From Desertimonas flava (lineage in GTDB: Bacteria > Actinomycetota > Acidimicrobiia > Acidimicrobiales > Ilumatobacteraceae): DNA of 64,000 nt. Below are positions 51,473-60,242 of this stretch, piece by piece. The stretch's first letter is position 1. Every line of letters begins with the position of its first letter. The translations under genes were made by a program, and so were the position numbers. Below the pieces are notes generated by a model that saw only the letters and a list, made by a program, of their open reading frames with translations, did no database searches and had not been told where the DNA came from. Location of the stretch: assembly GCF_003426815.1 (NCBI RefSeq), contig NZ_QKYK01000004.1, forward strand, positions 1 to 64,000. The letters are read 5' to 3'.

Positions 51473-53010
51473 TCCTTCCCCCGTCCTTCGTTTGTTCCTC
51501 GGGTGCCCCGTTGCTGCTGTTCGCTCCAGAAGTCGTGCAGCGCGTCGGCGAGGCGGCGGTAGGTCGCATACCGCTGGTCGTAGTGCGATGTCATCGCGGC
51601 GGTGGGCTCGAAGCGCCGGTGCGCTCGGGTCATCCGGCTGACGGCGCGTTCGTAGGTGTCGAAGATGCCCACGCCGACTCCGGCACCGAGCGCGGCACCG
51701 AGGGCACCGGTCTCTTCTGCCTCGGCGACATCGATCGGGACGCCCAGACAGTCCGCGAACATCTGCGGCCACAGGGCACTGCGGGCCCCGCCGCCGGACA
51801 ACGTGGCCTCGCCGAACGTGGCACCCGCGGCACGCAGCACCTCCACGTGGCGCCGGTGCTCGAACACCACCCCTTCCATGAGCGCCCGCAGCAGATGGCC
51901 TTCGCCGTGCCATCCGGCGAGGCCGTAGAAGCCCGCGCGGGCGTGCGGGCCGCGGCCCGACCCGTAGAGAAACGGATGGAAGTACGGATCGTCGAGCCGA
52001 GGTTCGACGTCGGCCACGCGCTGCTGGCACCAACCGAACGGATCGTCATGATGCCCGCCGCGCTCGACGAACTCGCGGACGTACCACTCCAGATGCGCCG
52101 CCGAGGTGGCGCTGTTGTCCATGTTCACGAAGCGACCGCGCCCGAACCCCGACACCATGAAGAGCGAGCGATCCACGACCGGTTCGCGCGAGATGAACTG
52201 GTTGATCGACCACGTGCCGACGATGACCGACGCCGCTCCGGGCGCGACCACGCCGGAGCCCAGCGCACTGGCGACGACGTCGAAGAACCCGCCGATCACG
52301 GGCAGGCCCTCGGCCAGCCCCGTCTGCGCAGCGGCCGACGCGCTGATCCCCCCAACGATGTCGACAGGGTCGATGAGCGGAGGCAGGAGTCGATCGAGCC
52401 CGTCCAGGCCGTAGAGGGCGAGGAGCTCGTGGTCGTAGCGGCATTCGGGCATCCGCAGCAGCCCCGCCCCCGACATGTCGGACACGTCGCTCACCTTGCG
52501 CCCGGTCAACTTGAACGTGAGGTAGTCCTTGCACATCAGCAGCGTCTCGGCCTGCTCCAACGCCGCCGGCCGGTGACGGCGCAACCACGCCAGGAGCACC
52601 GGGGTCTGCGACGGCCAGGGTCGTTGGAGACACACGGCGTGGAGCGCGTCGCCGCGCTCGGCGGCCAGCTCCTCGGCCAGCGCAGCAGCGCGCGTGTCGA
52701 TCGACTGGATGCCGATCAGAGGTCGATCGTCCCCGTCGAGCAGATACAGACCGTTGCCGTGTCCGGAGCAGCCGACCGCTCCGATGTGCCGGGGGTCCAC
52801 GCCGGCATCGGCGAGGCAGCGGCCGATCGCTTCGCTCCCGTTGCGCCACAGCTCATCGAGGTCCCGTTCCACGTGCCCTGGTTCTGGCGTCGCCGAGTGC
52901 CCGTCGACCGCGTTGGCCGCGACGGCGCGACCGTCGAGGTCGAACAGCACGGACTTGATGACGGTGTTGCCGACATCGAGACCGAGCAGGTAGCGAATCG
53001 GCTCACCCAC
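51469..53010 (-). CDS. FGGY-family carbohydrate kinase (LyxK/EryA-like)
   Basis: A 513-residue sugar or polyol kinase. The ATP-binding FGGY pattern is GLDVGNTVIKSVLFD at the start, GTWSINQF in the middle, and SGGGARSALWPQMFADCLGV with EAEETGALGAALGAGVG near the end. Best remembered resemblance is to L-xylulokinase LyxK (PVIGGFFDVVASALGSGV and FLYGSGRGPHARAGFYG blocks) and to erythritol kinase EryA. GTG start at 53010 overlaps the aldolase stop by eight bases. It should phosphorylate the imported substrate. Confidence 0.92.
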   Translation of the reverse strand: MGEPIRYLLGLDVGNTVIKSVLFDLDGRAVAANAVDGHSATPEPGHVERDLDELWRNGSEAIGRCLADAGVDPRHIGAVGCSGHGNGLYLLDGDDRPLIGIQSIDTRAAALAEELAAERGDALHAVCLQRPWPSQTPVLLAWLRRHRPAALEQAETLLMCKDYLTFKLTGRKVSDVSDMSGAGLLRMPECRYDHELLALYGLDGLDRLLPPLIDPVDIVGGISASAAAQTGLAEGLPVIGGFFDVVASALGSGVVAPGAASVIVGTWSINQFISREPVVDRSLFMVSGFGRGRFVNMDNSATSAAHLEWYVREFVERGGHHDDPFGWCQQRVADVEPRLDDPYFHPFLYGSGRGPHARAGFYGLAGWHGEGHLLRALMEGVVFEHRRHVEVLRAAGATFGEATLSGGGARSALWPQMFADCLGVPIDVAEAEETGALGAALGAGVGVGIFDTYERAVSRMTRAHRRFEPTAAMTSHYDQRYATYRRLADALHDFWSEQQQRGTRGTNEGRGKE

Positions 53011-53845
53011 GCTGGTAGATCTCCCACGCCTCGTCACCCGATGCCCCATGGTGGATCATCGCCATCAACGCGTTGACGACCGCTGCCGGATTGTCGTGCT
53101 GGTACACGTTGCGGCCGTACACCAGGCCCCGGGCGCCCTGGGCCAGCAACGCCGCCGACCTGATCAGTACCGACCGCAGATCCTCCCTGCCGCCGCCGCG
53201 TACGAGGACGGGCACCCGGGCCGCCTCGACGACCCGGTGGAAGTCGTCGGGATCGTCGGTCGGGTCGGCCTTGATGATGTCGGCGCCCAGCTCGCTGGCG
53301 ACCCGGACCAGGGTGACGATCTTGTCGGCGTCGCCATCCACCTGGTAACCGCCTCGCTCGTCGTTGGGCAACATCACGAGTGGTTCGATCATGAGCGGCA
53401 TCCCGTAGAGGCTGCACGACGCCCGGACGCGGCTGATGTTCTCGACGCACTGCCGGAACAGGTCGGGCTCGTCGGGCAACATGAAGAGGTTGACGACCAC
53501 ACACGCCGCGTCCAGCTCGAGCGCGCCGATGATCGGCTCTCCGTGGTTCTGCAGCGTCGCCCACATCACCCGGTGCCGTTGGCTGTTGTACGGGTTGCCC
53601 AGGTCGATGCGCATCACGAGGGCGGGCTTGTCCCTGCCCGGTCGGCGCTGCAGGAGATCGGCCTGCCCATAGGCCAGTTGGATGGCGTCAGGCTTGGCGT
53701 CGACCAGCGTCCCCACCACCCGCTCCATGTCCTCCAGACCGGCAAGGAAGCTCGGTTCGTTGCACACACCGTGATCCACGGCGACATCGAGACAGCCCCC
53801 CTCCCCGAACAGGCGGTTGAGGCGGGCGAGGGTGTTCATCCGCAC
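53003..53845 (-). CDS. DhnA/LsrF-type class I aldolase
   Basis: A 280-residue class I aldolase of the DhnA/LsrF/FbaB group. It contains DVAVDHGVCNEPSF, MPLMIEPLVML, the Schiff-base Lys in GADIIKADPTDD, and GLVYGRNVYQHDNPA, the family C-terminal phosphate-binding block. It would cleave or transfer a phosphorylated sugar made by the kinase and dehydrogenase around it. GTG at 53845 has AAGGA seven bases upstream; the ATG at 53839 is the alternative. It overlaps the dehydrogenase by ten bases. Confidence 0.9.
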   Translation of the reverse strand: MRMNTLARLNRLFGEGGCLDVAVDHGVCNEPSFLAGLEDMERVVGTLVDAKPDAIQLAYGQADLLQRRPGRDKPALVMRIDLGNPYNSQRHRVMWATLQNHGEPIIGALELDAACVVVNLFMLPDEPDLFRQCVENISRVRASCSLYGMPLMIEPLVMLPNDERGGYQVDGDADKIVTLVRVASELGADIIKADPTDDPDDFHRVVEAARVPVLVRGGGREDLRSVLIRSAALLAQGARGLVYGRNVYQHDNPAAVVNALMAMIHHGASGDEAWEIYQRG

Positions 53846-55563
53846 GTTGCGTTCCTTTCGTTCAGACGGCGGTCGAGCGTGTCCCTCCCGACGCCGTGAT
53901 ACCGCTCCAGATCCGCGACCAGTTGCTCGATCTCGGCTCGGACGCGTGACTCGTCCCAGCCGAGCTCGTCGCCGGCGACCGAGGCGACGGCCTCGATCAG
54001 TCCCGTATCGACGGTGCCGGTGATCGCCAGTGAGGTGCGGCGCAGGATCAGGTCGTCGAGCCGGACCGTGAGCTCGCTCCGGGCGAGGAAGCCGACCTCG
54101 GCCGCCGTCAGCTCGATACCGTCACCGAGCGGCTGGTCGTCGGGGCGCGCACCGCAAAAGGCCATCACCTCGGCGGCGCGCGTGCCGTAGACGCCGACGA
54201 GGTAGGCAGCTCGCTGCGCCGTCACGCCAAAGCTCCTGACGAGTTCGCTCTCCATGAGCGCTGCTCCGGCGTAGCCCTTCCCGCCGCCGATGGCGAGGTC
54301 CATCGTCCCGGTCGTGCGCGGCCTTCCGAGCTCCGCGAGCACTTCGTCGGCGGTGTGTTCGGCGAAGGAACGGAACGTCGTCCACTTGCCCCCGACCATG
54401 CAGAAGTGCGGGACGGCGGCATCGATCCGCCGCACGAAGTGGCCCCGGGTGATGCGACCGGGGAGGTGATGGTCGCTGGTCGGGAGGGGTCGGATCCCGC
54501 TGTACGAGAACACGACGTGGTCGGCGGACACCTCGATGGCGGGGTAGATCAGCCGGAGCGACTCGAGGATGTACGCGCACTCGTCGGCGTCGCATCGGAC
54601 GCGCTCGGCTCGGTCCACCTTGATGTCCGTCGAGCCGGCAAGCACCTTGCCCAGGTAGCCGAAGACGATGCACACCCGTCCGTCCGAGTTCCCGAAGTAC
54701 AGCATGTGCCCGTCGAGCGCATCGTGTAGCTGGCGGCTGTCGATGACCAGGTGAGAACCCTTGGTGCCCGACACGAGGCGTTCCGGTGCCTCGACCCGAT
54801 CGACGAGCCCGGCCAGCGAGTCATCCACCCAGGCTCCGGTGGCGTTGACGACCGCTCGGGTCGTCAACGGATACCGGTTCCCCGTTTCGCGATCGGTCAC
54901 CACGAAACCTGAGCCGTCCGGCGAGATCTCCGCGTAGTTCAGGGCGACGGCGCGGTCGGCCAGGCGATGGGTGTCGAGGATGAGCTCGAGGCCGAGCCGT
55001 TCAGGATGGCTGATCCACGCGTCGTGGTACACCGCCGAGAACCGCACCTGGGGGTTCAGCTCGGGCCAGCGCCGGAACGTCTCGCGGGCGCCGAGGAAGC
55101 GATGCTTGGGGAGGGCCCGATGCTTGCGGCTGACCCAGTCGTAGATGCTCAGACCGACCTTCACCGTGACCGCTCCGCGGTCGGCCGGCCTGCTCGCGCG
55201 GCCCAGGAAGTTGCCGACCCCGTTCAGCAGCCCCGACCACACCGACGTGATCGGAATCGTCGTCGCGAGGGGATGCACCAGATGCGGCGCGTTGCGGAGC
55301 AGCGCATCGCGCTCCCTGAGGGACTCGCGCACCAGGTCGAACTCGCCGTTCTCCAGATAGCGCAACCCACCGTGGATCATCCGTGACGGTGCTGCGCTGC
55401 AGCCGGAGCAGAAGTCCTGGCGCTCGACCAGCAGGACTCGTAGGCCCTGGAGCGCGAGGTCGCGGAACACGCCGATCCCGTTGATCCCACCGCCCACCAC
55501 GACGACGTCGAACCCACCGTCTCGACGAAGCGTCTCGAAGAGACCGGCTCGGGTCTCAGGCAT
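53836..55563 (-). CDS. GlpD-like FAD-dependent polyol-phosphate dehydrogenase
   Basis: A 575-residue flavoprotein like glycerol-3-phosphate dehydrogenase. It opens with DVVVVGGGINGIGVFRDLAL (FAD site) and SCS-type SGCSAAPSRMIHGGLRYLE. The substrate block is SGTKGSHLVI, and the C-terminal helical domain (FGVTAQRAAYLVGVYG) is that of GlpD. Beside the FGGY kinase and SorC regulator the arrangement recalls erythritol-4-phosphate dehydrogenase EryB; glycerol 3-phosphate remains possible. Electrons should go to quinone. It overlaps both flanking genes. Confidence 0.9.
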   Translation of the reverse strand: MPETRAGLFETLRRDGGFDVVVVGGGINGIGVFRDLALQGLRVLLVERQDFCSGCSAAPSRMIHGGLRYLENGEFDLVRESLRERDALLRNAPHLVHPLATTIPITSVWSGLLNGVGNFLGRASRPADRGAVTVKVGLSIYDWVSRKHRALPKHRFLGARETFRRWPELNPQVRFSAVYHDAWISHPERLGLELILDTHRLADRAVALNYAEISPDGSGFVVTDRETGNRYPLTTRAVVNATGAWVDDSLAGLVDRVEAPERLVSGTKGSHLVIDSRQLHDALDGHMLYFGNSDGRVCIVFGYLGKVLAGSTDIKVDRAERVRCDADECAYILESLRLIYPAIEVSADHVVFSYSGIRPLPTSDHHLPGRITRGHFVRRIDAAVPHFCMVGGKWTTFRSFAEHTADEVLAELGRPRTTGTMDLAIGGGKGYAGAALMESELVRSFGVTAQRAAYLVGVYGTRAAEVMAFCGARPDDQPLGDGIELTAAEVGFLARSELTVRLDDLILRRTSLAITGTVDTGLIEAVASVAGDELGWDESRVRAEIEQLVADLERYHGVGRDTLDRRLNERNATCG

Positions 55564-56548
55564 CGAGGTCCGTCAGGTTCGTCGCCACGGCCTCGCTGAT
55601 CGCCGCCTCGTCGTCGGTCGACAGCTCGATCCGCCCGGCCCCGGCGTTCTCACGCGCTTGCGCGGCGGTGCGCGCGCCGCACAGGGCAAAGGTGATGCCG
55701 GGTTGCGCCAGCGTCCACGCGATCACCACCTGGGCCTTGGTCGCGTCGTGCGCGTCGGCGATCGGAGCGATCGCCTCCATGAGGCGGGCCACCTTCTCCC
55801 GATTGGCGATGGAGAAGCGGGGATTGTCCTGTCGCTGGTCGTCGCCGGAGAACGTCCGCTCCGGCCCTGTCGTGCCGGCGAGCAGGCCGAGCGCCAAGGA
55901 CGAGTAGCTGAGTGTCGAGATGCCGTGAGTGGTGGCGATGGGCAAGAGCGTGGTCTCGATGTCACGCGCGACCATCGAGTACTCCTCTTGGATCGCGTCG
56001 AGCGCGCCGGTCGCCGCGTAGGTGCGCAGCTCGTCGGCCGACACGTTGCTCGCCCCGATCGACAGGATCTTGCCCTGATCCTTGAGGGCGAGCAACGTCT
56101 CCATCGTGTGCTCGATGGGAGTCGTCGGATCCTGCCAGTGCGTGAAGTAGAGGTCGATGTGATCGGTGCCGAGACGCCGGAGACTCTGTTCGAGCTCGTA
56201 GGCGATCGACTCACGGCCCAGGTACCGATGGGCCGGCCCGCTCTCGTAGTCGAAGAAGTGGTCGCCCTGCTGCGTGTGCCAGACGACGCCACACTTGGTG
56301 GCGAGCACCACGTCGTCACGACGCCCCTTGATCGCCCGGCCCACGATCTCCTCCGCCAGCCCTTGGCCGTAGGCCGGTGCGGTGTCGATCAGCGATACGC
56401 CCTCGTCGATCGAGGAGCGGATCGCCGCGACGGAGTCCGCCTCGTCGGTTCCGCCCCACATCCATCCGCCGATGGCCCAGGTACCCAGGCCGACGACCGA
56501 CGCTTCGATCGTCGAGGAACCGATACAGCGAGTGTGCATCTCACCCAT
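55556..56548 (-). CDS. Aldo/keto reductase (second copy)
   Basis: A 330-residue aldo/keto reductase of the IolS/YajO-like type. It shows ASVVGLGTWAIGGWMWGG, LIDTAPAYGQGLAEEIV (Asp and Tyr), ATKCGVVW (Lys), IDLYFTHWQDP (His), and ALCGARTAAQARENAGA. It is not the same subgroup as the copy at 38757 to 39737. It may reduce or oxidise the imported sugar or its aldehyde. ATG at 56548 lies eight bases inside the SorC gene end; the in-frame ATG at 56539 is possible. Confidence 0.92.
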   Translation of the reverse strand: MGEMHTRCIGSSTIEASVVGLGTWAIGGWMWGGTDEADSVAAIRSSIDEGVSLIDTAPAYGQGLAEEIVGRAIKGRRDDVVLATKCGVVWHTQQGDHFFDYESGPAHRYLGRESIAYELEQSLRRLGTDHIDLYFTHWQDPTTPIEHTMETLLALKDQGKILSIGASNVSADELRTYAATGALDAIQEEYSMVARDIETTLLPIATTHGISTLSYSSLALGLLAGTTGPERTFSGDDQRQDNPRFSIANREKVARLMEAIAPIADAHDATKAQVVIAWTLAQPGITFALCGARTAAQARENAGAGRIELSTDDEAAISEAVATNLTDLDA

Positions 56549-57521
56549 CCTTTCCGCCCGCTTCGAGCGACGCGAGCACCGACGACGCCGTCTCCTCGTC
56601 GACGATCAGGGAACTGACGAGACCCCCGGCGAGGGCGGCCCGGATCGGCTGCACCTTCTCTGGTCCGGCCGACACTCCGATCGTGCTCGGACAGTTCGAC
56701 AGCTCGGCCGGGCTGAGCGCCACCAGCCGCGAGTTGAGCGGTAGGTCGGCCACCGAGCCGTCGTCGCGGATGAGGTGAGCGAGGAACTCACCCGTGGCAC
56801 CGCCGGCGATCAACTGCTCGGGTTCGGCACCGGTCTCGGGGACCAGGTCGTAGTAGCTGGATTCGGGCGCGAGGATCGACCCGATGCCGACGAGCGCGAC
56901 CTGGGCGCGGCGGGCGAGGTCGAACACCTTGCGGATCGAGCCGACTTCCATGAGCGTGTCCCGCTGCGCACGGCTCTCGGCGAACAACGGTGCATGCAGC
57001 ATCATCGACGTGCCTCCGAGCCGAGTCGCGAGCTGCGTGGCGAGGTGGTTGACGTCCGTGTAGTACTTGCCCTGCACACCGCCCGTCAGCGGCACGACCG
57101 TGACGTCGAACGTCCGGTCCTGGGGAAGGCTGGCGACGACGGCACTCACCGCCTTGCCCCCGGTGATCGCGATGACGTCGCCGTCACGAATGGTGGCGAG
57201 CAGCTCGTCGGCGGCGGCGCGACCCACCTGCTGCAGGTTGGTGTCGGGGTTTCCCGCCACGGTCGGTGTCACCACCACCCTGCGCAGGCCGGCGGTGTCG
57301 GCCAGCCGGCGCTCGACGTCGACGATCCGCTGCAGCGGACTCTCGATGGCGATCTTGACCATCCCCAGTTCGCGGCCTTGCCTGATCAGCCGGTTGACCT
57401 TGGAGGTCGACAGGCCGAGCCGCTTGGCGATCTCCGATTGCGTCATCTCTTCGAGGAAGTGGAGCGTCAAGACCGTGTGGATCTGACGGATCGCCTCGTA
57501 GCCAAGTCTGTCGTCGGTCAT
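56541..57521 (-). CDS. SorC-family sugar-responsive regulator
   Basis: A 326-residue regulator of the SorC/DeoR-type group that includes LsrR and EryD. The HTH is SEIAKRLGLSTSKVNRL (about residues 29 to 45). The effector domain has VAITGGKAVSAVV-type IAITGGKAV and DVTVVPLTGGVQG, with AQVALVGIGSILAPES. It lies inside the operon it likely controls, 11 bases after the permease stop. A phosphorylated intermediate made by the kinase is the expected effector (inference from the family). Its operator may be the palindrome at 61354 to 61386. Confidence 0.93.
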   Translation of the reverse strand: MTDDRLGYEAIRQIHTVLTLHFLEEMTQSEIAKRLGLSTSKVNRLIRQGRELGMVKIAIESPLQRIVDVERRLADTAGLRRVVVTPTVAGNPDTNLQQVGRAAADELLATIRDGDVIAITGGKAVSAVVASLPQDRTFDVTVVPLTGGVQGKYYTDVNHLATQLATRLGGTSMMLHAPLFAESRAQRDTLMEVGSIRKVFDLARRAQVALVGIGSILAPESSYYDLVPETGAEPEQLIAGGATGEFLAHLIRDDGSVADLPLNSRLVALSPAELSNCPSTIGVSAGPEKVQPIRAALAGGLVSSLIVDEETASSVLASLEAGGKDG

Positions 57522-57532
57522 CGTCGACCTGC

Positions 57533-58555
57533 CTATCTGACTCGACGCCTGGTCAGGTAGTGGTCGACGACCACGGCGGCGAGCAGGATCGACCCCCGGA
57601 TGATGTCCTGCCAGTACACGGACACGTCGAGCAGCGCCAGCGAGCTCGAGACGACCGACAACAAGATCGTGCCGAGGATCGCACCGAGGATCGTGCCCGA
57701 GCCTCCCGAGAGGCTGGCCCCGCCGATGACGGCGGCCGCGATCACGTTGAGTTCCATGCCGACGCCGAACGTCGGTTGGGCCGAACCGAAGCGCGCCATG
57801 TAGAGGATGCCGGCGACGCCGCACAGGGCCGCGCACAAGGTGGTGGTGGCGAAGACGACGCGCTTGGTACGGATGCCGGAGTACGCAGCGGCCCGCTCGT
57901 TGCTTCCGGTGTAGAACACCTTCCGGCCCGCCGTCGTCCGCCGCAGCATGAAGTCGAACGCCGCCACGACCGCGACGAACGCGATGATGACGACGGGGAT
58001 GGGACCGACCGAGCCCTGCCCGACAGCCTTGAAGCTCGCCGGCAGGGTGTAGAGGCCGAGGGGCCGGCCTCCGGTGGCGAGCAGGCACAGGCCGCGCGCG
58101 ATCACCATGACCGACAGCGACACGATGAAGTGGTGGAGCCCCACCCGCGTGACGAGGAGCCCCATGATGGCCCCGATCGCCACCGTGGCCGCGATGGCGA
58201 TGACCGACGCCACCCAGGGATCGACGCCGCGCAGGAAGAGCCACCCGGAGACCACCATGGCCAGCGCGGTGACCGAGCCGACCGACAAGTCGATACCCCC
58301 CGAGATCAGCAGGATCGTCATCCCGACGACGACGATCCCTTCGACGGCGAAGGCCATCGCCATCACCCTCATGTTCGTCCACGTCATGAAGTGCGGTGAG
58401 GCGAACGTCATCGCGATCACCAGCACGAGCAGGATCGACAGGAGCCCGGTCTCGCGCATCTTGATGAATCGGCCGGTGTAGTGGGCGGGCCCGCGTCGCC
58501 GGTCGGCGGTCCAACCGACGGGAGCCGACGGTTCGGTCAGTACCTCGTGGCTCAT
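57533..58555 (-). CDS. Ribose-type ABC transporter permease (RbsC-like)
   Basis: A 340-residue inner-membrane permease of the CUT2/ribose family with 8 to 10 helices: GIVVVGMTILLISGGIDLSVGSV is the diagnostic segment (first 20 residues: GIVVVGMTILLISGGIDLSV), and GASLSGGSGTILGAILG another. A cytosolic N-terminus of about 30 residues precedes the first helix. The start codon and the RbsA stop share one base (TGATG on the coding strand), so the two are coupled. Confidence 0.94.
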   Translation of the reverse strand: MSHEVLTEPSAPVGWTADRRRGPAHYTGRFIKMRETGLLSILLVLVIAMTFASPHFMTWTNMRVMAMAFAVEGIVVVGMTILLISGGIDLSVGSVTALAMVVSGWLFLRGVDPWVASVIAIAATVAIGAIMGLLVTRVGLHHFIVSLSVMVIARGLCLLATGGRPLGLYTLPASFKAVGQGSVGPIPVVIIAFVAVVAAFDFMLRRTTAGRKVFYTGSNERAAAYSGIRTKRVVFATTTLCAALCGVAGILYMARFGSAQPTFGVGMELNVIAAAVIGGASLSGGSGTILGAILGTILLSVVSSSLALLDVSVYWQDIIRGSILLAAVVVDHYLTRRRVR

Positions 58556-60081
58556 CAGACCGCCTCCTGCTGAAGTCCGCTGATCGACGCGCTGATCGAC
58601 GCGAGGTGCATGATCTGCTCTTCGGTCATGTCGTCGCCGGTGACCTCCCCGCTGATCTCGCCGTCTCGGATCACCAGGACGCGATCGCACACGCCGATGA
58701 GCTCGGGCAGCTCCGACGAGATGACGACGAGCCCGATTCCGTCGCGCGCGAGCTGGCGCAAGATGCCGTGAATCTCGGCCTTGGCGCCGACGTCGACGCC
58801 GCGTGTCGGCTCGTCCAGGAAGATCATCTTCGGATCGACCGACAGGAGCTTGGTGAGCGCGACCTTCTGCTGGTTGCCTCCCGACAGCGTGGACACGTCG
58901 TCGCTGAGATGCCCGTACTTGAGCCGTAGCTCACGTCCGGTCCGCTCGGCGAGCTGCCGCTCGAGACGGTGGTTGATGAGGCCCCGGCGCGACACCTTGC
59001 CCAGCGACATCGCCGACACGTTGGCGGCGATCGACATGTCGAGGAACACGCCATCGCCCTTGCGGTCCTCCGAGAGGTAGACGATCCCTTCGGCGATCGA
59101 GTCCTGGTAGTGGCGGAGCTTGACGCGTCGCCCGTTGAGGTGAACCTCTCCGGTCACGTCGCCCTCCAGGCGGCAGATCGCCTTGGCGATCTCGCTGCGA
59201 CCGGCTCCGATGAGCCCGGCCAGGCCGAGGATCTCGCCGCTTCTCACCTCGAACGAGATGTTGCGGAACCGCCGTCGCTCGGTGAGGTCGCGGACCGACA
59301 GGATCACCGCGGAGCCGTCCTCGTCGCCCTGCTTGTCCGGGTACTGGGAGTCGAGCACGCGGCCGACCATCGAGTTGACGAGCTCGGTCGGCGTGGTCTC
59401 GGCCACGTCGTGGGTGACGATGTGCTTGCCGTCGCGGAACACCGTGACGCGATCGCAGTGGCCGAAGATCTCGGCGAGGCGGTGCGAGATGTAGATGATG
59501 GAGATGCCCTGCGCTGCGAGGCTGCGCATGATGACGAAGAGCGCCTGGGCCTCGCGCTCGGTGAGCGCGGCGGTCGGTTCGTCGAGGATCATCACTCGGC
59601 AGTCGAGCGTCAATGCCTTGGCGATCTCGACCAGCTGTTGGTGGGAGATCGGCAGCCCACGGACCAGCGCCCCGGGGTCGACGTCACCGAGCTGACGCAG
59701 GACGTCGCGGGCGCGCCGCTCCAGTGCGGCGTAGTCCATCAGCCACTTCCGACTGGAGTTGGTGGCGGCCATGAAGATGTTCTCGGCAACGGTGACATCG
59801 GGACACAGCTCGATCTCCTGGTGCACGAATCCGATGCCCAGCCGCTGCGCCACGGCCGGCGACGTGATGTGGGCCGGCTCGCCGTCGATGAGGATCTCAC
59901 CGCTGTCAGGCCGCACGATCCCGTCGATGATGTTCATCAACGTCGACTTGCCGGCACCGTTCTCGCCGACGATGGCATGGATCTCACCCCGGCGGAGGTC
60001 GAAGTCGACACCGTTCAGCGCCTGGACCGGCCCGAACGACTTGCTGATGTTCTTGAGCTCGAGGATGGTGTCGAATTCCAT
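58555..60081 (-). CDS. Ribose-type ABC transporter ATPase with duplicated nucleotide-binding domains
   Basis: A 508-residue double ATPase like RbsA/MglA. The first domain has Walker A GENGAGKST, ABC signature at LPISHQQLVEIAKAL, and Walker B MILDEPTAAL. The second has a degenerate P-loop GLIGAGRSE, the signature LSGGNQQKV, and Walker B IFLDEPTRG. It powers uptake of the sugar or polyol bound by the 60243 to 61298 protein. Between that gene and this one are 161 bases containing a hairpin. Confidence 0.95.
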   Translation of the reverse strand: MEFDTILELKNISKSFGPVQALNGVDFDLRRGEIHAIVGENGAGKSTLMNIIDGIVRPDSGEILIDGEPAHITSPAVAQRLGIGFVHQEIELCPDVTVAENIFMAATNSSRKWLMDYAALERRARDVLRQLGDVDPGALVRGLPISHQQLVEIAKALTLDCRVMILDEPTAALTEREAQALFVIMRSLAAQGISIIYISHRLAEIFGHCDRVTVFRDGKHIVTHDVAETTPTELVNSMVGRVLDSQYPDKQGDEDGSAVILSVRDLTERRRFRNISFEVRSGEILGLAGLIGAGRSEIAKAICRLEGDVTGEVHLNGRRVKLRHYQDSIAEGIVYLSEDRKGDGVFLDMSIAANVSAMSLGKVSRRGLINHRLERQLAERTGRELRLKYGHLSDDVSTLSGGNQQKVALTKLLSVDPKMIFLDEPTRGVDVGAKAEIHGILRQLARDGIGLVVISSELPELIGVCDRVLVIRDGEISGEVTGDDMTEEQIMHLASISASISGLQQEAV

Positions 60082-60139
60082 GGTGGTCTCGATGGGTCGC
60101 CGATCGGTGGCGTCTGCGCCGGGCGGTGCGTCCGCTCGC

Positions 60140-60161
60140 GTCGGCCTGCGGCGCAGGCGAC
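60140..60161. repeat. Intergenic hairpin between binding-protein and ATPase genes
   Basis: GCCTGC (60144 to 60149), loop GGC, GCAGGC (60153 to 60158) is a perfect six-base stem. With one bulged base the outer bases at 60140 to 60142 and 60159 to 60161 extend it to nine pairs. It lies in the 161-base gap after the binding-protein stop. Such stems often protect or attenuate the message so that the binding protein is made in excess over the membrane parts (inference). There is no T-tract. Confidence 0.5.
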
Positions 60162-60242
60162 GACGTGGGGTACGTCATCACCTGCCCGCGAGCCGGCACG
60201 CGAGGAACGGCGCACGTGCGCTCGATCCGGCGTGCGACGACG